From NCBI GenBank assembly GCA_016200005.1, contig JACQFP010000016.1, forward strand, positions 1 to 64,000: a stretch of 64,000 nt of DNA, given 5' to 3'. This stretch comes from Verrucomicrobiota bacterium. GTDB taxonomy: Bacteria > Verrucomicrobiota > Verrucomicrobiia > Limisphaerales > PALSA-1396. Each line of letters opens with the position of its first letter. The stretch's first letter is position 1. The position numbers and the translations under genes are program-made. Shown here piece after piece: positions 1 to 10,065 of this stretch. The notes under the pieces were generated by a model. It saw only the letters and a list, made by a program, of their open reading frames with translations, did not search any database and was not told where the DNA came from.

Positions 1-1567
1 TTCCAGACCGACTACATTCTTCTGTTCCATAGGTGTCCTGAGGGTTGTGCCGCCATCGTGTGATGGCAGCAGGTTTTTTTGTCCCCCTCAGGATGCCTTT
101 TTTCCACCCCCCGCCGTCCACAACTTTTGGAAATTTCTCTCGGCGGCGTTGCTCGAAGTATTGTGTGTAGTGTGGATCGTAGGGGTTTGCAGCCCCAATG
201 ATTTTAACATGGCGACGGATTACGGTGCTGGTGGCCGAGTAAAGGGCAAGCACTTGGCTTGTGCCTTTCTCCTTGGTGAGCCGGACGCTGAAGATTCCCT
301 TTCCAACCGCTGCCGAGAAGTACTTGTGCCGTCTCCAAGCAGCGGTCTGTTTGGGGTGGCGTCGTTTGGCCCAGCGCAGTAGTTGCCAGAAGACGTGATT
401 GTCCAGCCGGTTGAAGGTCCGCTTGGAGGCTCCATGTCGGTAATAATTGGCCCAACCCCGGATAAGCGGGTTGAGTTGGCGAAGGAGCTCTTCTTGGGAG
501 AGTCCCAAGGCGGAGTTGATACAGAGGCTGATTTTCTCCCGCAAGGCTTTCACGTTACTCTTTGCGGGATAGGTCAGCAGTTTGTCCCCAAATTTGCGCA
601 CGGTGTGCCCCAGAAAGTTGAACCCTTTATTGATGGGGGTGATGACGGTCTTTTGCTCTGAGAGTTCCAGACCTCGCGGATGGAGGAAGGCCGCCAGTGC
701 GGGTTTGACTTTCTGTTCGAGTAGTTCCTTGGTTGCGCCCGTCACGATGAAGTCATCAGCATAACGCACGAAGTTGACTTTATCGCCCGTTTTGGATACG
801 GCTTGGCTGATGGCCTTCTGCATCCCGTCCAGCGCGAGGTTCGCGAGGATGGGTGAGATGACCCCGCCTTGGGGCGTGCCTTTACAGGTCGGAAACAAGT
901 GTCCCTTTTCCCAGTAACCAGCCTTGAGCCATTTGCGGAGTGTCTGCTTGTCCATGAGGACATGGTGTCGCAGCCACTCATGGCGGATTTCGTCGAAGCA
1001 GGCTTTGATGTCGCCCTCCAGCACCCATTGGGGTGAGCACTGGCGGGAGAGCACGTTGTGAACGTGTCTCAGAGCATCGGCACAACAGCGTCCTTCACGG
1101 AAGCCGTAGGAGTTTGGATCACCCAAGGTCTCAGCTACGGGCGCGAGGGCCAGCGCGTGGAGTGCTTGCATGGCGCGGTCGTGCAGGGTGGGAATGCTCA
1201 ACGGGCGAAGTTTGCCGTTCTTCTTCGGAATGTAGATCCGGCGTAAGGGTTGGGGTTTGTATCCATGACGTTTGAGGTTGTCTGCGGCTTGGAGTTTCTG
1301 TCTGTCAGTTTGCCATGTTACGTTATCTACCCCGGGCGTTTTCGCGCCCCGGTTGGTTGTCACTCGCCGCACCGCCAGTAATTTGGCGGCACGCGAATGT
1401 GTCAGCAGCCACTGCAAAGCCGAAGCCCTGCGGTAGTTGCCGAATTTGATTGCCTTGGCAATACGCACTTGCAGCCGTCGCACCTGTGACCAGAGGGCTT
1501 TCCAATGGATGTCCTTCCAGTTCCTTGGCAGGTCGAAAGACGCATCAGTTCCGGGAGGAACTGTCAT
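1..1567 (-). CDS. Group II intron reverse transcriptase/maturase (partial, C-terminus outside window)
   Basis: Reads without a stop for 522 codons from ATG 1567 to the window edge. Order of domains: an RVT_N-type N-terminus (W-I-W then LQVRIAKA and RVTTNRGAKTPGVD, residues about 15-85), the reverse transcriptase fingers and palm with YIPKKNGKLRPLSIP, a GTPQGGVISPIL block and the catalytic YADD at residues 269-272, then a maturase X domain (RGWANYYRHG). The expected C-terminal HNH or DNA-binding part is not reached. It mediates intron splicing and target-primed reverse transcription. Both catalytic aspartates are present and no frameshift is seen, so the visible part looks functional. Confidence 0.9.
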   Translation of the reverse strand, partial: MTVPPGTDASFDLPRNWKDIHWKALWSQVRRLQVRIAKAIKFGNYRRASALQWLLTHSRAAKLLAVRRVTTNRGAKTPGVDNVTWQTDRQKLQAADNLKRHGYKPQPLRRIYIPKKNGKLRPLSIPTLHDRAMQALHALALAPVAETLGDPNSYGFREGRCCADALRHVHNVLSRQCSPQWVLEGDIKACFDEIRHEWLRHHVLMDKQTLRKWLKAGYWEKGHLFPTCKGTPQGGVISPILANLALDGMQKAISQAVSKTGDKVNFVRYADDFIVTGATKELLEQKVKPALAAFLHPRGLELSEQKTVITPINKGFNFLGHTVRKFGDKLLTYPAKSNVKALREKISLCINSALGLSQEELLRQLNPLIRGWANYYRHGASKRTFNRLDNHVFWQLLRWAKRRHPKQTAAWRRHKYFSAAVGKGIFSVRLTKEKGTSQVLALYSATSTVIRRHVKIIGAANPYDPHYTQYFEQRRREKFPKVVDGGGWKKGILRGTKKPAAITRWRHNPQDTYGTEECSRSG

Positions 1568-2115
1568 TTGCTTTTCTTTCTTCACGATGGTTCTGCTTGT
1601 TTTCTTGCCAGGAGAGACCAGACCGACGTGGGCGTATCCAGCGCATTACACACCGGCATTGGCTTCTTCGGTCGTCTCCATGCTACGGCTCTTAACCCGC
1701 CTTGCGGTGAGGTCTGCCCGGTGCGAACCGGGCGAGCGCGCAACTTTTCCATGTTCCACAACAATCCCGAGTGGATGATTTAGGTTCGCCCTCTACACCG
1801 GCAGTGCTGCATTCGCGTCGGGTCATGTAGGAGTGTCCGAACCTGACTGCTCACCTTTTGGTGCAAGCCTGACAGTCTCTTTGGCTTGTCAGTCTTTACG
1901 ATGCTTGCGGGCGTTCATTTTGTTTTAACCGTGTCATCCGATTCTGGTGCTCCCCCGAATTGAGACTCTCAGGTTCGCACCAATGTCCGGAAGGCTTCAG
2001 ACCCAGAGACGCTGCGCGTCTTGCGCCTGCTTCCGTAGAATACCTGTGGCGAAACACAGGGCTTAATCAAGAGCTGTCCATGTTAAGCAGTGATTGTTGT
2101 GACTTCATGTCGCAC
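1..2115 (-). mobile_element. Group II intron, 5' part (3' end beyond the window)
   Basis: A retroelement RNA is inferred from an intact group II intron reverse transcriptase (start 1567) preceded by about 550 nt of non-coding sequence, the usual distance for the ribozyme domains I-III upstream of an ORF in domain IV. Read on the minus strand, a GTGCGAC sequence at 2115-2109 fits the GUGYG consensus of group II intron 5' ends, so 2115 is proposed as the 5' splice site. A second GTGCG (about 1980) is possible but would leave only about 410 nt. Domains V and VI and the 3' splice site lie beyond the left edge. The 5' boundary is inference; the reverse transcriptase is directly visible. Confidence 0.6.
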
Positions 2116-2331
2116 CCTGCGTCAGACTGAACATCCAAACGCCTTGCCCGCCTCGTGGCGCTGTCCCGGTTAACCAAGGACGTTGTAGGAGGTTTTTCAC
2201 TCGCAACGCCCGGATCGCCTTCGGTCATGGATGCGACTGCCCCAGCTATGTCGCCCCGGTTTATTCAGGAAGTCTGCTGTGAGGTCAACACCCTTGCTAA
2301 CGCGACGCAGATTGTTCAATACTCTTCGTCC

Positions 2332-3765
2332 GTGAAAGCTGCCGCAACCTTCCATCGCCGCCTCTGGTTCGCCCGAACTTTGTTGCTGCCCACCTGCTGG
2401 CTGATGGTTTTGTCCGGGCGTTGCGCCGACACTACGGGCGAAGATTGGCCGCGTTTTCTAGGGCCGCGCGCCAATGGGATTTCCGCGGAGACAGGCTTGC
2501 TGGATAAGTGGCCGGAGAGTGGACCGCCATTGCTTTGGGAAAAAAGCATCGGCACGGGTTACAGCGCGCCTTCCGTCCGTGGTGAGCTGTTGGTGTTGCA
2601 CCATCGCTTGAAGGACGAAGAAATTGTGGAGGCGTTTGAGGCGGCCACCGGCAAACCAGCCTGGCGTCACGCCTACCCCAGCAAATTCATCGACCCCTAC
2701 GGTTACAACAACGGCCCGCGATGCACTCCGTTGCTCACCTCGCCCCGTGGAGTCACCGAATCCCAAACTCCACAGGGCGAAGATCGTTGTTACACTTTCG
2801 GCGCGGAAGGCAAACTGGTCTGTCTGGAACTCCAGTCCGGCAAACTGATCTGGCAGCGCGACACCGGCATCGATTGGCACGTGCCCGCGGCTTTCTTCGG
2901 CGTTGGCAGCACACCGATTCTCGAAGGCGACCTGTTACTTGTGATGGTGGGCGGCCAGCCGAACTCCGGCATGGTCGCATTGGATTCAAAGACAGGAAAA
3001 ACCGTTTGGGAAAGTGTCGGCGAAAAAAACTGGCAGGGCCAGCCGATGATCGGCTGGCCCGGCGAACGCAAGGTGAACTGGCCACGTTGGGAAAAGCAGG
3101 CCAGTTACTCCACGCCCGTGGCCGCGACGATTCACGGCAGACGACACGTTCTGTGTTTGACGCGACAGGGGTTGGTTTCGGTTGATCCCAAAACCGGTGA
3201 AGTGAATTTCAGTTTCTGGTTTCGATCGCCCGCCAACGATTCCGTCAACGCCATCAGCCCTGTCGTGGTGGATGAACTGGTTTTCATTTCCGGAGCGTAC
3301 TACAAGGTCGGTTCGGTGGTATTGCGCGTGAAGCCCGACGGCAAAAGCGTGGACGAAGTCTGGCGCGGCACATCGCTGGAAATCCATTGGAACACGCCAA
3401 TCTATTACGACGGCAATCTCTACGCTTTCAGCGGTCGCAACGAACCGGACGCGCGCTTTCGCTGCGTCGAATTCAAGACCGGCAAGGTGTTGTGGGATCG
3501 CGATGAAAGCTGGCCGCCCCACAGCACGCCGCAACCGAAGGTTTACGGTCGCGGCTCAGCGATTCTGGCCGATGGAAAACTGATTGCGCTTGGCGAAGGC
3601 GGCTTGCTCGGTTTGTTCAAGTTGAACCCGAAGCAGCCTGAAGAGATCTGTCACTGGCAGGTGCCCCAACTGCACTATCCCTGTTGGGCAGCGCCCGTGT
3701 TGTCGCGAAAGAGACTTTACTTGCGCAGCGAAGACCGGCTGATCTGTCTCAGTCTGGCAAAGTAA
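2332..3765 (+). CDS. Exported PQQ-like beta-propeller repeat protein
   Basis: About 477 aa from the GTG proposed here; an in-frame start at 2155 would add 59 poorly conserved-looking residues that abut the intron edge. The chosen start gives a basic n-region (FHRRLWFAR) and a hydrophobic core ending in a likely signal cleavage site before ADTTGEDW. The mature protein opens with WPRFLGPRANGIS, typical of PQQ-like beta-propeller proteins abundant in Planctomycetes and Verrucomicrobia, and carries repeated blade motifs such as ALDSKTGKTVWE, SVDPKTGEVNF and EFKTGKVLW. The family includes quinoprotein-like and BamB-like folds; most members of this subtype have no known reaction. No catalytic residues can be assigned. 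No ribosome binding site decides the start. Confidence 0.8.
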   Translation: MKAAATFHRRLWFARTLLLPTCWLMVLSGRCADTTGEDWPRFLGPRANGISAETGLLDKWPESGPPLLWEKSIGTGYSAPSVRGELLVLHHRLKDEEIVEAFEAATGKPAWRHAYPSKFIDPYGYNNGPRCTPLLTSPRGVTESQTPQGEDRCYTFGAEGKLVCLELQSGKLIWQRDTGIDWHVPAAFFGVGSTPILEGDLLLVMVGGQPNSGMVALDSKTGKTVWESVGEKNWQGQPMIGWPGERKVNWPRWEKQASYSTPVAATIHGRRHVLCLTRQGLVSVDPKTGEVNFSFWFRSPANDSVNAISPVVVDELVFISGAYYKVGSVVLRVKPDGKSVDEVWRGTSLEIHWNTPIYYDGNLYAFSGRNEPDARFRCVEFKTGKVLWDRDESWPPHSTPQPKVYGRGSAILADGKLIALGEGGLLGLFKLNPKQPEEICHWQVPQLHYPCWAAPVLSRKRLYLRSEDRLICLSLAK

Positions 3766-4079
3766 CGTTCGCGTTCCACCTCAAAGGCGTCCCGTCGGCC
3801 GCCCCGAATCGATGCCCTGTCGCCGCGTGAGGATTCGAGGTTTGATCGGTCAAATGGGGAGCAGCGCACGGTCAAACGCCGAATGTGGCCATGCTGAAAC
3901 CATGCTGAAACCATTTGCAAGGCCCGGGGTTTAAGATACGATGCAACAATCGTTGCGACCCGTTTGTGATGAGTTGTGACCGTCTTCGGTTGAAGCCGAA
4001 AGTGCCACCGGATGACGCAGAGTGCAGGCGCAAACTGGCGCATGAGTTGGTTCACAAAAACTGGTTTACCGCGATTACG
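3766..4079. other. Intergenic region upstream of the efflux operon
   Basis: 314 bp without a convincing gene. It holds a short direct repeat (CCATGCTGAAA twice, about 3890-3910) and the candidate promoter described at 3915-3942. The open frame continues upstream of the TolC start through part of this region but shows no protein-like features. Confidence 0.5.
3915..3942 (+). promoter_or_regulatory. Candidate sigma70-type promoter for the efflux operon
   Basis: TTGCAA (3915-3920) and TACGAT (3937-3942) are separated by 16 bp, about 140 bp before the TolC-like start at 4080. Match to consensus is moderate and no other evidence supports it. Confidence 0.3.
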
Positions 4080-5792
4080 ATGACCGAGCGAACTATCTGG
4101 GCACTGTTGCTTGCTTCCGCTCTCCTCCTGGCTGGTTGCTCCTCCGCGCATTATCGAAAATCAGCGGACCGCGAAGCTTACCGCACCATCGCCGAAAAAA
4201 CGACCCGCGTCAAAAACATGGACAAACACTTCACCATCGAGCAAACGAATACGGTATCGCTCGGAGGTCTGCCCATGATGACGAACGTCAGCGAGTTCCT
4301 TGGAGCCGATGACCACAAGGAAACGGGCGCGCACGTTCTCTCGCTGGAAAAAGCCCTGGAGATTGCCACGAAACAGAATCGCGCCTACCAGTCGCGCAAA
4401 GAGACGTTGTATCTCTCGGCCTTGAACCTGACCCTGGCGCGACACCGGTTCACTCCCATCTTTTCAGGCAACGGCAGCGCCCGGATCATCGGCCAGACGG
4501 AACAGGCGGTGGATGTCATCGTGGACCCCATCACGCAGGAACCTAAAGTACTGCTCAGCGACAATCTCGTCGAGCAACGACGCGTGACTGCCAACGGCAA
4601 CGTCAATGCCAGTTGGCTCATCCGTGACCTTGGCCGCATTACCACGTCCTTCACGACTGACTTTCTGCGCTTCGTCACGGGTGATCCGCGCACACTGACG
4701 TCGTCCCAGGTTGGCGCGACGTTCTTCCGCCCGTTGCTGCGCAATGCGGGCTTCAAGCAGGAAATGGAGAACCTGACCCAGGCCGAACGTGATTTGCTGT
4801 ACGACCTCCGTGATTTCGTGCAGTATAGAAAGAGTTTCAGCGTGCAAGTGGCCAGCGCCTACTACGCTGTGTTGGGCAACCGGGACGCCGTGCGAAACAG
4901 CTATCTCAACCTGCAAAGTTCGCGCAAGAACGCGGAACGCACGCGCGAACTGGCCAAGGAAGGGCGTGTGACCCAGTCCGATCTCGGTCGTCTCCAGCAG
5001 CATGAACTGGCCGCCGAACGCGACTGGAACAACGCCATCCGCAGCTATAAACAAACACTCGATGACTTCAAACTGAATCAATTGGGTATTCCCGTGGACA
5101 CGCGGCTGATTCTGGACGACAAGGAACTCGACGCATTGGAAATCCGCGACCCCAAAATCGCCGTGGAGGAATCGATCAGCGTGGCGCTGACCGCGCGGCA
5201 GGATTTTAAGAATTTCAAAGACCGTCATGACGACACCCTCCGGCGCACTGCCTTGGCCGCCAATTTTCTGAAGCCGCAACTCGACCTTGTCGCGTCGGCC
5301 GGGTTCAACAGCAAACAGGAGAGCGGCACCGGATTTCCCGTGCCGGACATCAATCGTTACAACTGGAGCGCCGGGCTGAACTTGGATCCGGGATTGGATC
5401 GCAAGGCAGAACGCAACGGCTATCGGACGGCGTTGATCAATGAGCGGCAGGCCGAACGCGCGCAGGAGCAGCAGGAGGATCAGATCAAGCTGCAGGTGCG
5501 CGATAGTTGGCGGACGCTTGACCAGGCCAAACGGAATTACGAGATCAGCGAGATCGGTGTCAGACTCGCAGAGCGGCGCGTGGAAGAGCAAAACCTGCTC
5601 GCCGAACTGGGTCGCGCCAAAGCCCAGGACCAGGTGGACGCGCAAAACGATTTGATCAGTTCCAAGAATCAGCGCACGCAGGCGCTGGTGAGTCACACGA
5701 TTGCCCGGCTGCAGTTCTGGGTCAACCTGGGCATTCTCTACATCAAAGACCAGGGCCAATGGGAGGAAATCAACCATGCCAATTCCAAATAA
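4080..5792 (+). CDS. TolC-family outer membrane efflux lipoprotein
   Basis: 570 aa outer membrane channel of a tripartite efflux or export pump. Start ATG 4080 is chosen because it gives a lipoprotein signal (hydrophobic LLLASALLLAGC, lipobox LAGC with Cys at residue 20). The body is rich in long amphipathic helices characteristic of the TolC periplasmic barrel, for example the segments around SVQVASAYYAVLGNRDAV and the later RDSWRTLDQAKRNYEI, arranged as two halves. It overlaps the next gene by 17 bp, so it is translated as part of an operon with a membrane fusion protein, ATPase and permease. Substrate cannot be told from sequence. Confidence 0.88.
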   Translation: MTERTIWALLLASALLLAGCSSAHYRKSADREAYRTIAEKTTRVKNMDKHFTIEQTNTVSLGGLPMMTNVSEFLGADDHKETGAHVLSLEKALEIATKQNRAYQSRKETLYLSALNLTLARHRFTPIFSGNGSARIIGQTEQAVDVIVDPITQEPKVLLSDNLVEQRRVTANGNVNASWLIRDLGRITTSFTTDFLRFVTGDPRTLTSSQVGATFFRPLLRNAGFKQEMENLTQAERDLLYDLRDFVQYRKSFSVQVASAYYAVLGNRDAVRNSYLNLQSSRKNAERTRELAKEGRVTQSDLGRLQQHELAAERDWNNAIRSYKQTLDDFKLNQLGIPVDTRLILDDKELDALEIRDPKIAVEESISVALTARQDFKNFKDRHDDTLRRTALAANFLKPQLDLVASAGFNSKQESGTGFPVPDINRYNWSAGLNLDPGLDRKAERNGYRTALINERQAERAQEQQEDQIKLQVRDSWRTLDQAKRNYEISEIGVRLAERRVEEQNLLAELGRAKAQDQVDAQNDLISSKNQRTQALVSHTIARLQFWVNLGILYIKDQGQWEEINHANSK

Positions 5793-7740
5793 AATTCTAA
5801 CCTTCATCGAACAACAACCGCGCTGGCGCATTGCCGCCGCCGTTCTCATCCTCGTACTGGCCGTCGTTTGGATCAGTAGCAGCGGCAAGTCCGCCAGCAA
5901 AGGCGCGACCTTCACCGCGCGACGCGGCCCGCTCGACATCAGTGTGCTCGAAGGCGGCAGCATCCAGGCGCTCGAATCGCAGGAGATCAAATGCGAAGTG
6001 CGCGTAGGCTATCAAGGCACGAAGATTTTGAAGATTGTGGAAGAGGGCTACCAGGTCACCGAGGAGGACGTGAAGAATGGCAAGGTGTTGGTCGAACTCG
6101 ACTCCTCGGACCTGCAGAAACAAATCGTTCAGCAGGAAATTCAGTACCAATCCGCCGTGGCTTCATTGACCGACGCGCAACAGGGTTATGACATCCAGTT
6201 GAACCAGAACATCAGCGACATCAAGGCGGCGGAACAGAAGGCGCGTTTCGCGCGCCTGGACTTCGATAAGTTCCTTGGTGCCACCGTCGCGCAGGACGTT
6301 GTGGAGCAGCTTGGCTTGGAAACGGAACTGGCGGCGGAACGAACCAAGTCCTTCGAAAGCGTGGGTGAGCCTCCCAAATCGTCGGCCTCGCCGGTCCAAA
6401 CCAACAACGCTCTCCTCGTGGCGCGCGGCGTTGCAAGCGACACGCTGCCGGTAATACAACTGGCCGGAAGCACCGAAAAAAAACCTGCGCCACTTGCGGC
6501 GGCATTACTGCTCCCCACCGATCCAACTACGAAACCGGCCAGGCCGCAGATCACGCCGAATGTGGAACCAACCGCGCCCGCCAACGCGCCGCCCAAGCCC
6601 ATCGTCTTTGATTTTTCCAAATACGCGACCATTGACGCGTTGGGCGACGGTGAGGCGAAGCAAAAGCTCCGCAAGTTCGAGGACGACCTGCAAGTCGCCC
6701 AGAAAGAATTGGGCCAGGCCAAATCCACCCTGGAAGGCACCAAACGACTTTTTGACAAAGGGTTTGTGACCAAGACCGACCTGGCGCGTGATGAAATTGC
6801 CTACGAAAATGCGCGACTCAAAGTTCAGACCGCGGAAACCGCGCGCGACCTGTTCCTGAAGTACGATTTCACAAAGTCGGCCGAGGAGTCGTTATCGAAG
6901 CACGCGGAAGCCATGCGCGAGCTGGATCGCGCGAAGAAAGCGGCCGTTTCGAAGCTGGCCCAGGCGGAAGCCCGATTAAAATCAGCCCAAGGGCAATACA
7001 ACGTGCAGTTGCGTCAGCGCAATGACCTTAACGAACAGGTGGAGAAGTGCATCTTGAAAGCGAAGAAGACAGGGCTGGTTGTTTATGGCGCCGGCGGTGA
7101 GGAGATGTATTATTACGGCAATCAGGAACCCATCCGCGAGGGCGCCACGGTCCGCGAACGCCAGGCCATCATCACCATCCCCGACATGACCCGGATGTCC
7201 GTGAAGGTGAAAATCCACGAAAGCTACATCAAAAAAATCAAGAAAGGGGAAAAAGTCCGCATTACGGTGGACGCTTTTCCCGACACAATTATGGAGGGAG
7301 AGGTCACCAAGGTCGGCGTGCTGCCCGATTCCCAAAACCGGTGGATGAATCCCGACATGAAAGTCTATCTTACCACCATCACCATCAACGGGACGTACGA
7401 CTGGATCAAACCCGGCATGAGCGCGAAGACCGAGATTCTGGTGGATCATCTTGATGATGTGGTTTACGTGCCGATCCAGGCGGTCGTGCCGAGCGAAGGC
7501 AAACAGATCTGTTACGTGGTTCGCGGCTTCAAGCCGGAACGACGCGAGGTCGAAATCGGACAGTTCAACGACGAGTTCATTGAGATCAAAAAGGGATTGA
7601 AGGAGGGCGAAAGAGTTTCGCTTCGCGTTCCCGAAGGGACCGAGCCGGACACCGGCGAGAAAGAGAAGAAGCCAGGCAGCGACAACAACGGAAAACCGAA
7701 GCCAATCGAAAAGGCCGCGCCACCAGCCAAAGTGGGTTGA
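5776..7740 (+). CDS. HlyD/MacA-like periplasmic adaptor (membrane fusion protein)
   Basis: 654 aa, longer than MacA (about 370). ATG 5776 follows a good ribosome binding site (GGGAGGAAAT). One N-terminal membrane anchor (residues about 20-40, IAAAVLILVLAVVW) is followed by the first half of a lipoyl-like domain, coiled coil, a Pro/Ala-rich linker (about residues 195-285), a second coiled coil (KLRKFEDDLQVAQKELGQAK), the second lipoyl half and beta-barrel (RMSVKVKIHESYIKKIKKGE), and a C-terminal membrane-proximal domain ending in a charged tail. It bridges the TolC-like channel and the ABC permease encoded downstream. The low-complexity linker between the coiled coils is unusual for MacA. Confidence 0.88.
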   Translation: MPIPNKILTFIEQQPRWRIAAAVLILVLAVVWISSSGKSASKGATFTARRGPLDISVLEGGSIQALESQEIKCEVRVGYQGTKILKIVEEGYQVTEEDVKNGKVLVELDSSDLQKQIVQQEIQYQSAVASLTDAQQGYDIQLNQNISDIKAAEQKARFARLDFDKFLGATVAQDVVEQLGLETELAAERTKSFESVGEPPKSSASPVQTNNALLVARGVASDTLPVIQLAGSTEKKPAPLAAALLLPTDPTTKPARPQITPNVEPTAPANAPPKPIVFDFSKYATIDALGDGEAKQKLRKFEDDLQVAQKELGQAKSTLEGTKRLFDKGFVTKTDLARDEIAYENARLKVQTAETARDLFLKYDFTKSAEESLSKHAEAMRELDRAKKAAVSKLAQAEARLKSAQGQYNVQLRQRNDLNEQVEKCILKAKKTGLVVYGAGGEEMYYYGNQEPIREGATVRERQAIITIPDMTRMSVKVKIHESYIKKIKKGEKVRITVDAFPDTIMEGEVTKVGVLPDSQNRWMNPDMKVYLTTITINGTYDWIKPGMSAKTEILVDHLDDVVYVPIQAVVPSEGKQICYVVRGFKPERREVEIGQFNDEFIEIKKGLKEGERVSLRVPEGTEPDTGEKEKKPGSDNNGKPKPIEKAAPPAKVG

Positions 7741-7766
7741 GGCAAAAGCTCAGCGCAAATCCACCA

Positions 7767-8453
7767 ATGCCCTCGCCCATCGTTCACTTTGACAACGTCC
7801 GCAAGACCTACCAGATGGGCCTTATTACCGTGGAAGCCTTGCGCGGCGTTTCGCTTGATATTCAGGCGGGTGAATACATCAGCATCATGGGACCATCGGG
7901 CTGCGGCAAATCCACGATGTTGAACCTGCTGGGCTGCCTCGACCGGCCCACGTCCGGTCGTTATCTGCTCGGCAACCAGGACGTGTCGCAACTGGATGAC
8001 GACGCCCTTTCGACGGTTCGCGGTGCGCGGCTCGGCTTCATCTTCCAATCCTACAATCTGATTCAGCAACTCACCGTCTTGGAAAACATCGAGATTCCAC
8101 TTTATTACCAAGGCCGCCCCGAAGATGAGAGCCGGACGTTGGCGAAAAAGTTCGCCACGCTCGTCGGGCTGGAAGATCGGACCAACCACAAGCCGTTCGA
8201 GCTTTCCGGCGGCCAACAGCAGCGGGTGGCCATCGCGCGCGCCCTGGCCAACGAACCCTTGATCATTCTGGCCGACGAACCGACCGGCAACCTTGATTCC
8301 GCTTCGGGCGTCGAAATCTTGAAAATCTTTGACGACCTGCATGCGCAGGGGAAAACCATCATCCTGGTCACGCACGACGGGAACATCTCGCGCCACGCCG
8401 CCCGCGCGATTCGTCTCCGCGACGGCGAAATCGAAAGCGATGTCCGACACTAA
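7767..8453 (+). CDS. MacB/LolD-type ABC transporter ATP-binding protein
   Basis: 228 aa ATPase of the type VII (MacB/LolCDE) group. Complete nucleotide-binding set: Walker [10 protein letters not shown] (about residue 41), Q-loop FQSYNLI, signature [15 protein letters not shown], Walker [13 protein letters not shown] and the H-loop histidine in VTHD. ATG 7767 is preferred; a TTG at 7737 overlapping the previous stop is an alternative. The stop lies inside the start region of the permease gene (14 bp overlap), so ATPase and permease are translationally coupled. It powers the mechanotransmission pump formed with the permease, adaptor and TolC-like channel. Confidence 0.92.
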   Translation: MPSPIVHFDNVRKTYQMGLITVEALRGVSLDIQAGEYISIMGPSGCGKSTMLNLLGCLDRPTSGRYLLGNQDVSQLDDDALSTVRGARLGFIFQSYNLIQQLTVLENIEIPLYYQGRPEDESRTLAKKFATLVGLEDRTNHKPFELSGGQQQRVAIARALANEPLIILADEPTGNLDSASGVEILKIFDDLHAQGKTIILVTHDGNISRHAARAIRLRDGEIESDVRH

Positions 8454-9768
8454 ATCCATCTTTCATTTTATTCGACACGACTTTCTGAGTTCGCACTTGA
8501 AGCGCGTCGTGCGGCTCGGCGTCAAAAGCCTTTGGCTGCATCGCTTGCGGTCGCTGCTGACAGTGCTAGGCATTGTGTTCGGCGTTTGTTCTGTGATCGC
8601 GATGCTGGCAATCGGCGAAGGTGCCAGCTTCGAGGCGCAAGAAACGATCAAGAGTCTTGGCAGCCAGAACATCATTCTCCGCAGTGTCAAACCGCCGGAA
8701 GAGCAGAAGGTTTCCGACAAGGGCAGCCAGAGTTATGTCCTGCAATACGGCCTGACCTATAAGGACATTAAACGGATCAAGTCCACGATTCCCGGCGTTA
8801 CCGTCATCGTTCCGGGCCGCATCATGCGCGAGTACGTCTGGAACATCAGCCGCCGTGTCGATTGCGAAATCATGGGCACCGTTCCCTGGTATCCCCAGAT
8901 GCGCAACCATCGCGTCGCTCGTGGTCGCTTCTTCACCGAAAACGAAATGGACGACAAAGCCAACGTCTGTGTGCTCGGCGCCGGAATGGTGAACACGCTT
9001 TTCCCGCTCGATTCGCCACTCGGCAGACAGGTCCGCGTCGGCGGCGATTATTACCAAGTGATCGGCGTCATGGAACCGAGCGGCAAAGTTGCTAAGGCGG
9101 ACGAAACTCAGGACAACGTAAAGCCCGCCGCCAATCGGATGTTCATCCCGTTGGAAACGGCGAAGACCCGTTATGGTGAAGTTTTGCGGAAGGTGCGTAG
9201 CGGGAGTTTCGAGCAGGAACGGGTGCAGTTGCATGAGGTCACCGTTAAAGTCGCCACCCCGGAGCAAGTTCGGGCGGTCGCCGACGCCATCAAGGGAGTC
9301 ATGGAGCGTAACCACAAGAAAAAAGACTTCGACATCATCGTGCCGCTCGAATTATTGAAGCGTGCGGAGCGCACCAAACAGATTTTCAACATCGTGCTCG
9401 GCTCGATAGCGGCGATTTCGCTTCTGGTGGGCGGCATCGGCATCATGAACATCATGCTGGCCAGCGTGACCGAGCGGACGCGCGAAATCGGCATCCGCCG
9501 CGCGCTCGGCGCGAAGCGACGCGATATCATCGTCCAATTCCTTGTGGAAACCGTCATGCTGTCCGGGGCGGGCGGACTGCTGGGAGTCGTCCTTGGAGTG
9601 ATCATTCCCTTTTTGGTCAGCTACTTTGCCGGCATGGTTACGATCATCACGCTCTGGTCGCCGCTCGTCGCTTTCTCGATCTCAGGCTTGGTAGGCGTTA
9701 TTTTCGGACTTTATCCTGCCTTCCGCGCGGCGAACATGGACCCGGTGGAGGCCCTGCGTCATGAATGA
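8440..9768 (+). CDS. MacB-like ABC transporter permease
   Basis: 442 aa. Domain order matches FtsX/MacB permeases: N-terminal TM helix ([18 protein letters not shown], about residue 40-60), a large periplasmic MacB_PCD domain (about residues 65-300), then three C-terminal TM helices in the FtsX domain with the conserved coupling segment [17 protein letters not shown]. Start ATG 8440 overlaps the ATPase gene. With the upstream three genes it forms a complete MacAB-TolC-like tripartite efflux pump for peptides, lipids or antibiotics. The operon ends here; no hairpin-plus-T-run terminator is seen in the following bases. Confidence 0.9.
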   Translation: MSDTKSIFHFIRHDFLSSHLKRVVRLGVKSLWLHRLRSLLTVLGIVFGVCSVIAMLAIGEGASFEAQETIKSLGSQNIILRSVKPPEEQKVSDKGSQSYVLQYGLTYKDIKRIKSTIPGVTVIVPGRIMREYVWNISRRVDCEIMGTVPWYPQMRNHRVARGRFFTENEMDDKANVCVLGAGMVNTLFPLDSPLGRQVRVGGDYYQVIGVMEPSGKVAKADETQDNVKPAANRMFIPLETAKTRYGEVLRKVRSGSFEQERVQLHEVTVKVATPEQVRAVADAIKGVMERNHKKKDFDIIVPLELLKRAERTKQIFNIVLGSIAAISLLVGGIGIMNIMLASVTERTREIGIRRALGAKRRDIIVQFLVETVMLSGAGGLLGVVLGVIIPFLVSYFAGMVTIITLWSPLVAFSISGLVGVIFGLYPAFRAANMDPVEALRHE

Positions 9769-10065
9769 CCCGGGTCCGCAAGCGAGACTACTGCTTGACT
9801 TGTGATACAGACATTTTGAGGCCAAGCTTGCACCCCGCTTATATCCCGCTCCTTGATGTGTGTTCCGTGCGAAACTCTCAGTCTGCGCAGTGAAGACCGG
9901 CTGACTTGCTTCAAACTCGGAACACTTGAACCTCCGTCGTCTATTTTTCTGGCGACCCCGCCGAACACATAACTTGACACGCGCCGTGAATCTTTCTGAG
10001 AATGAGGTCGTGCCCGCAATCAATCGACTGTCGTCACATTCATTTCAACCAACGAACCAGACCAC

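Noticed and set aside
2155-2331. Upstream extension of the PQQ-like protein
   Set aside because: 59 residues with no signal peptide at the start and no family resemblance; the downstream GTG gives a proper signal sequence.
4464-5990. Open frame antisense to the TolC-like gene
   Set aside because: Covers a clear TolC family gene on the other strand; composition is typical for a shadow frame.
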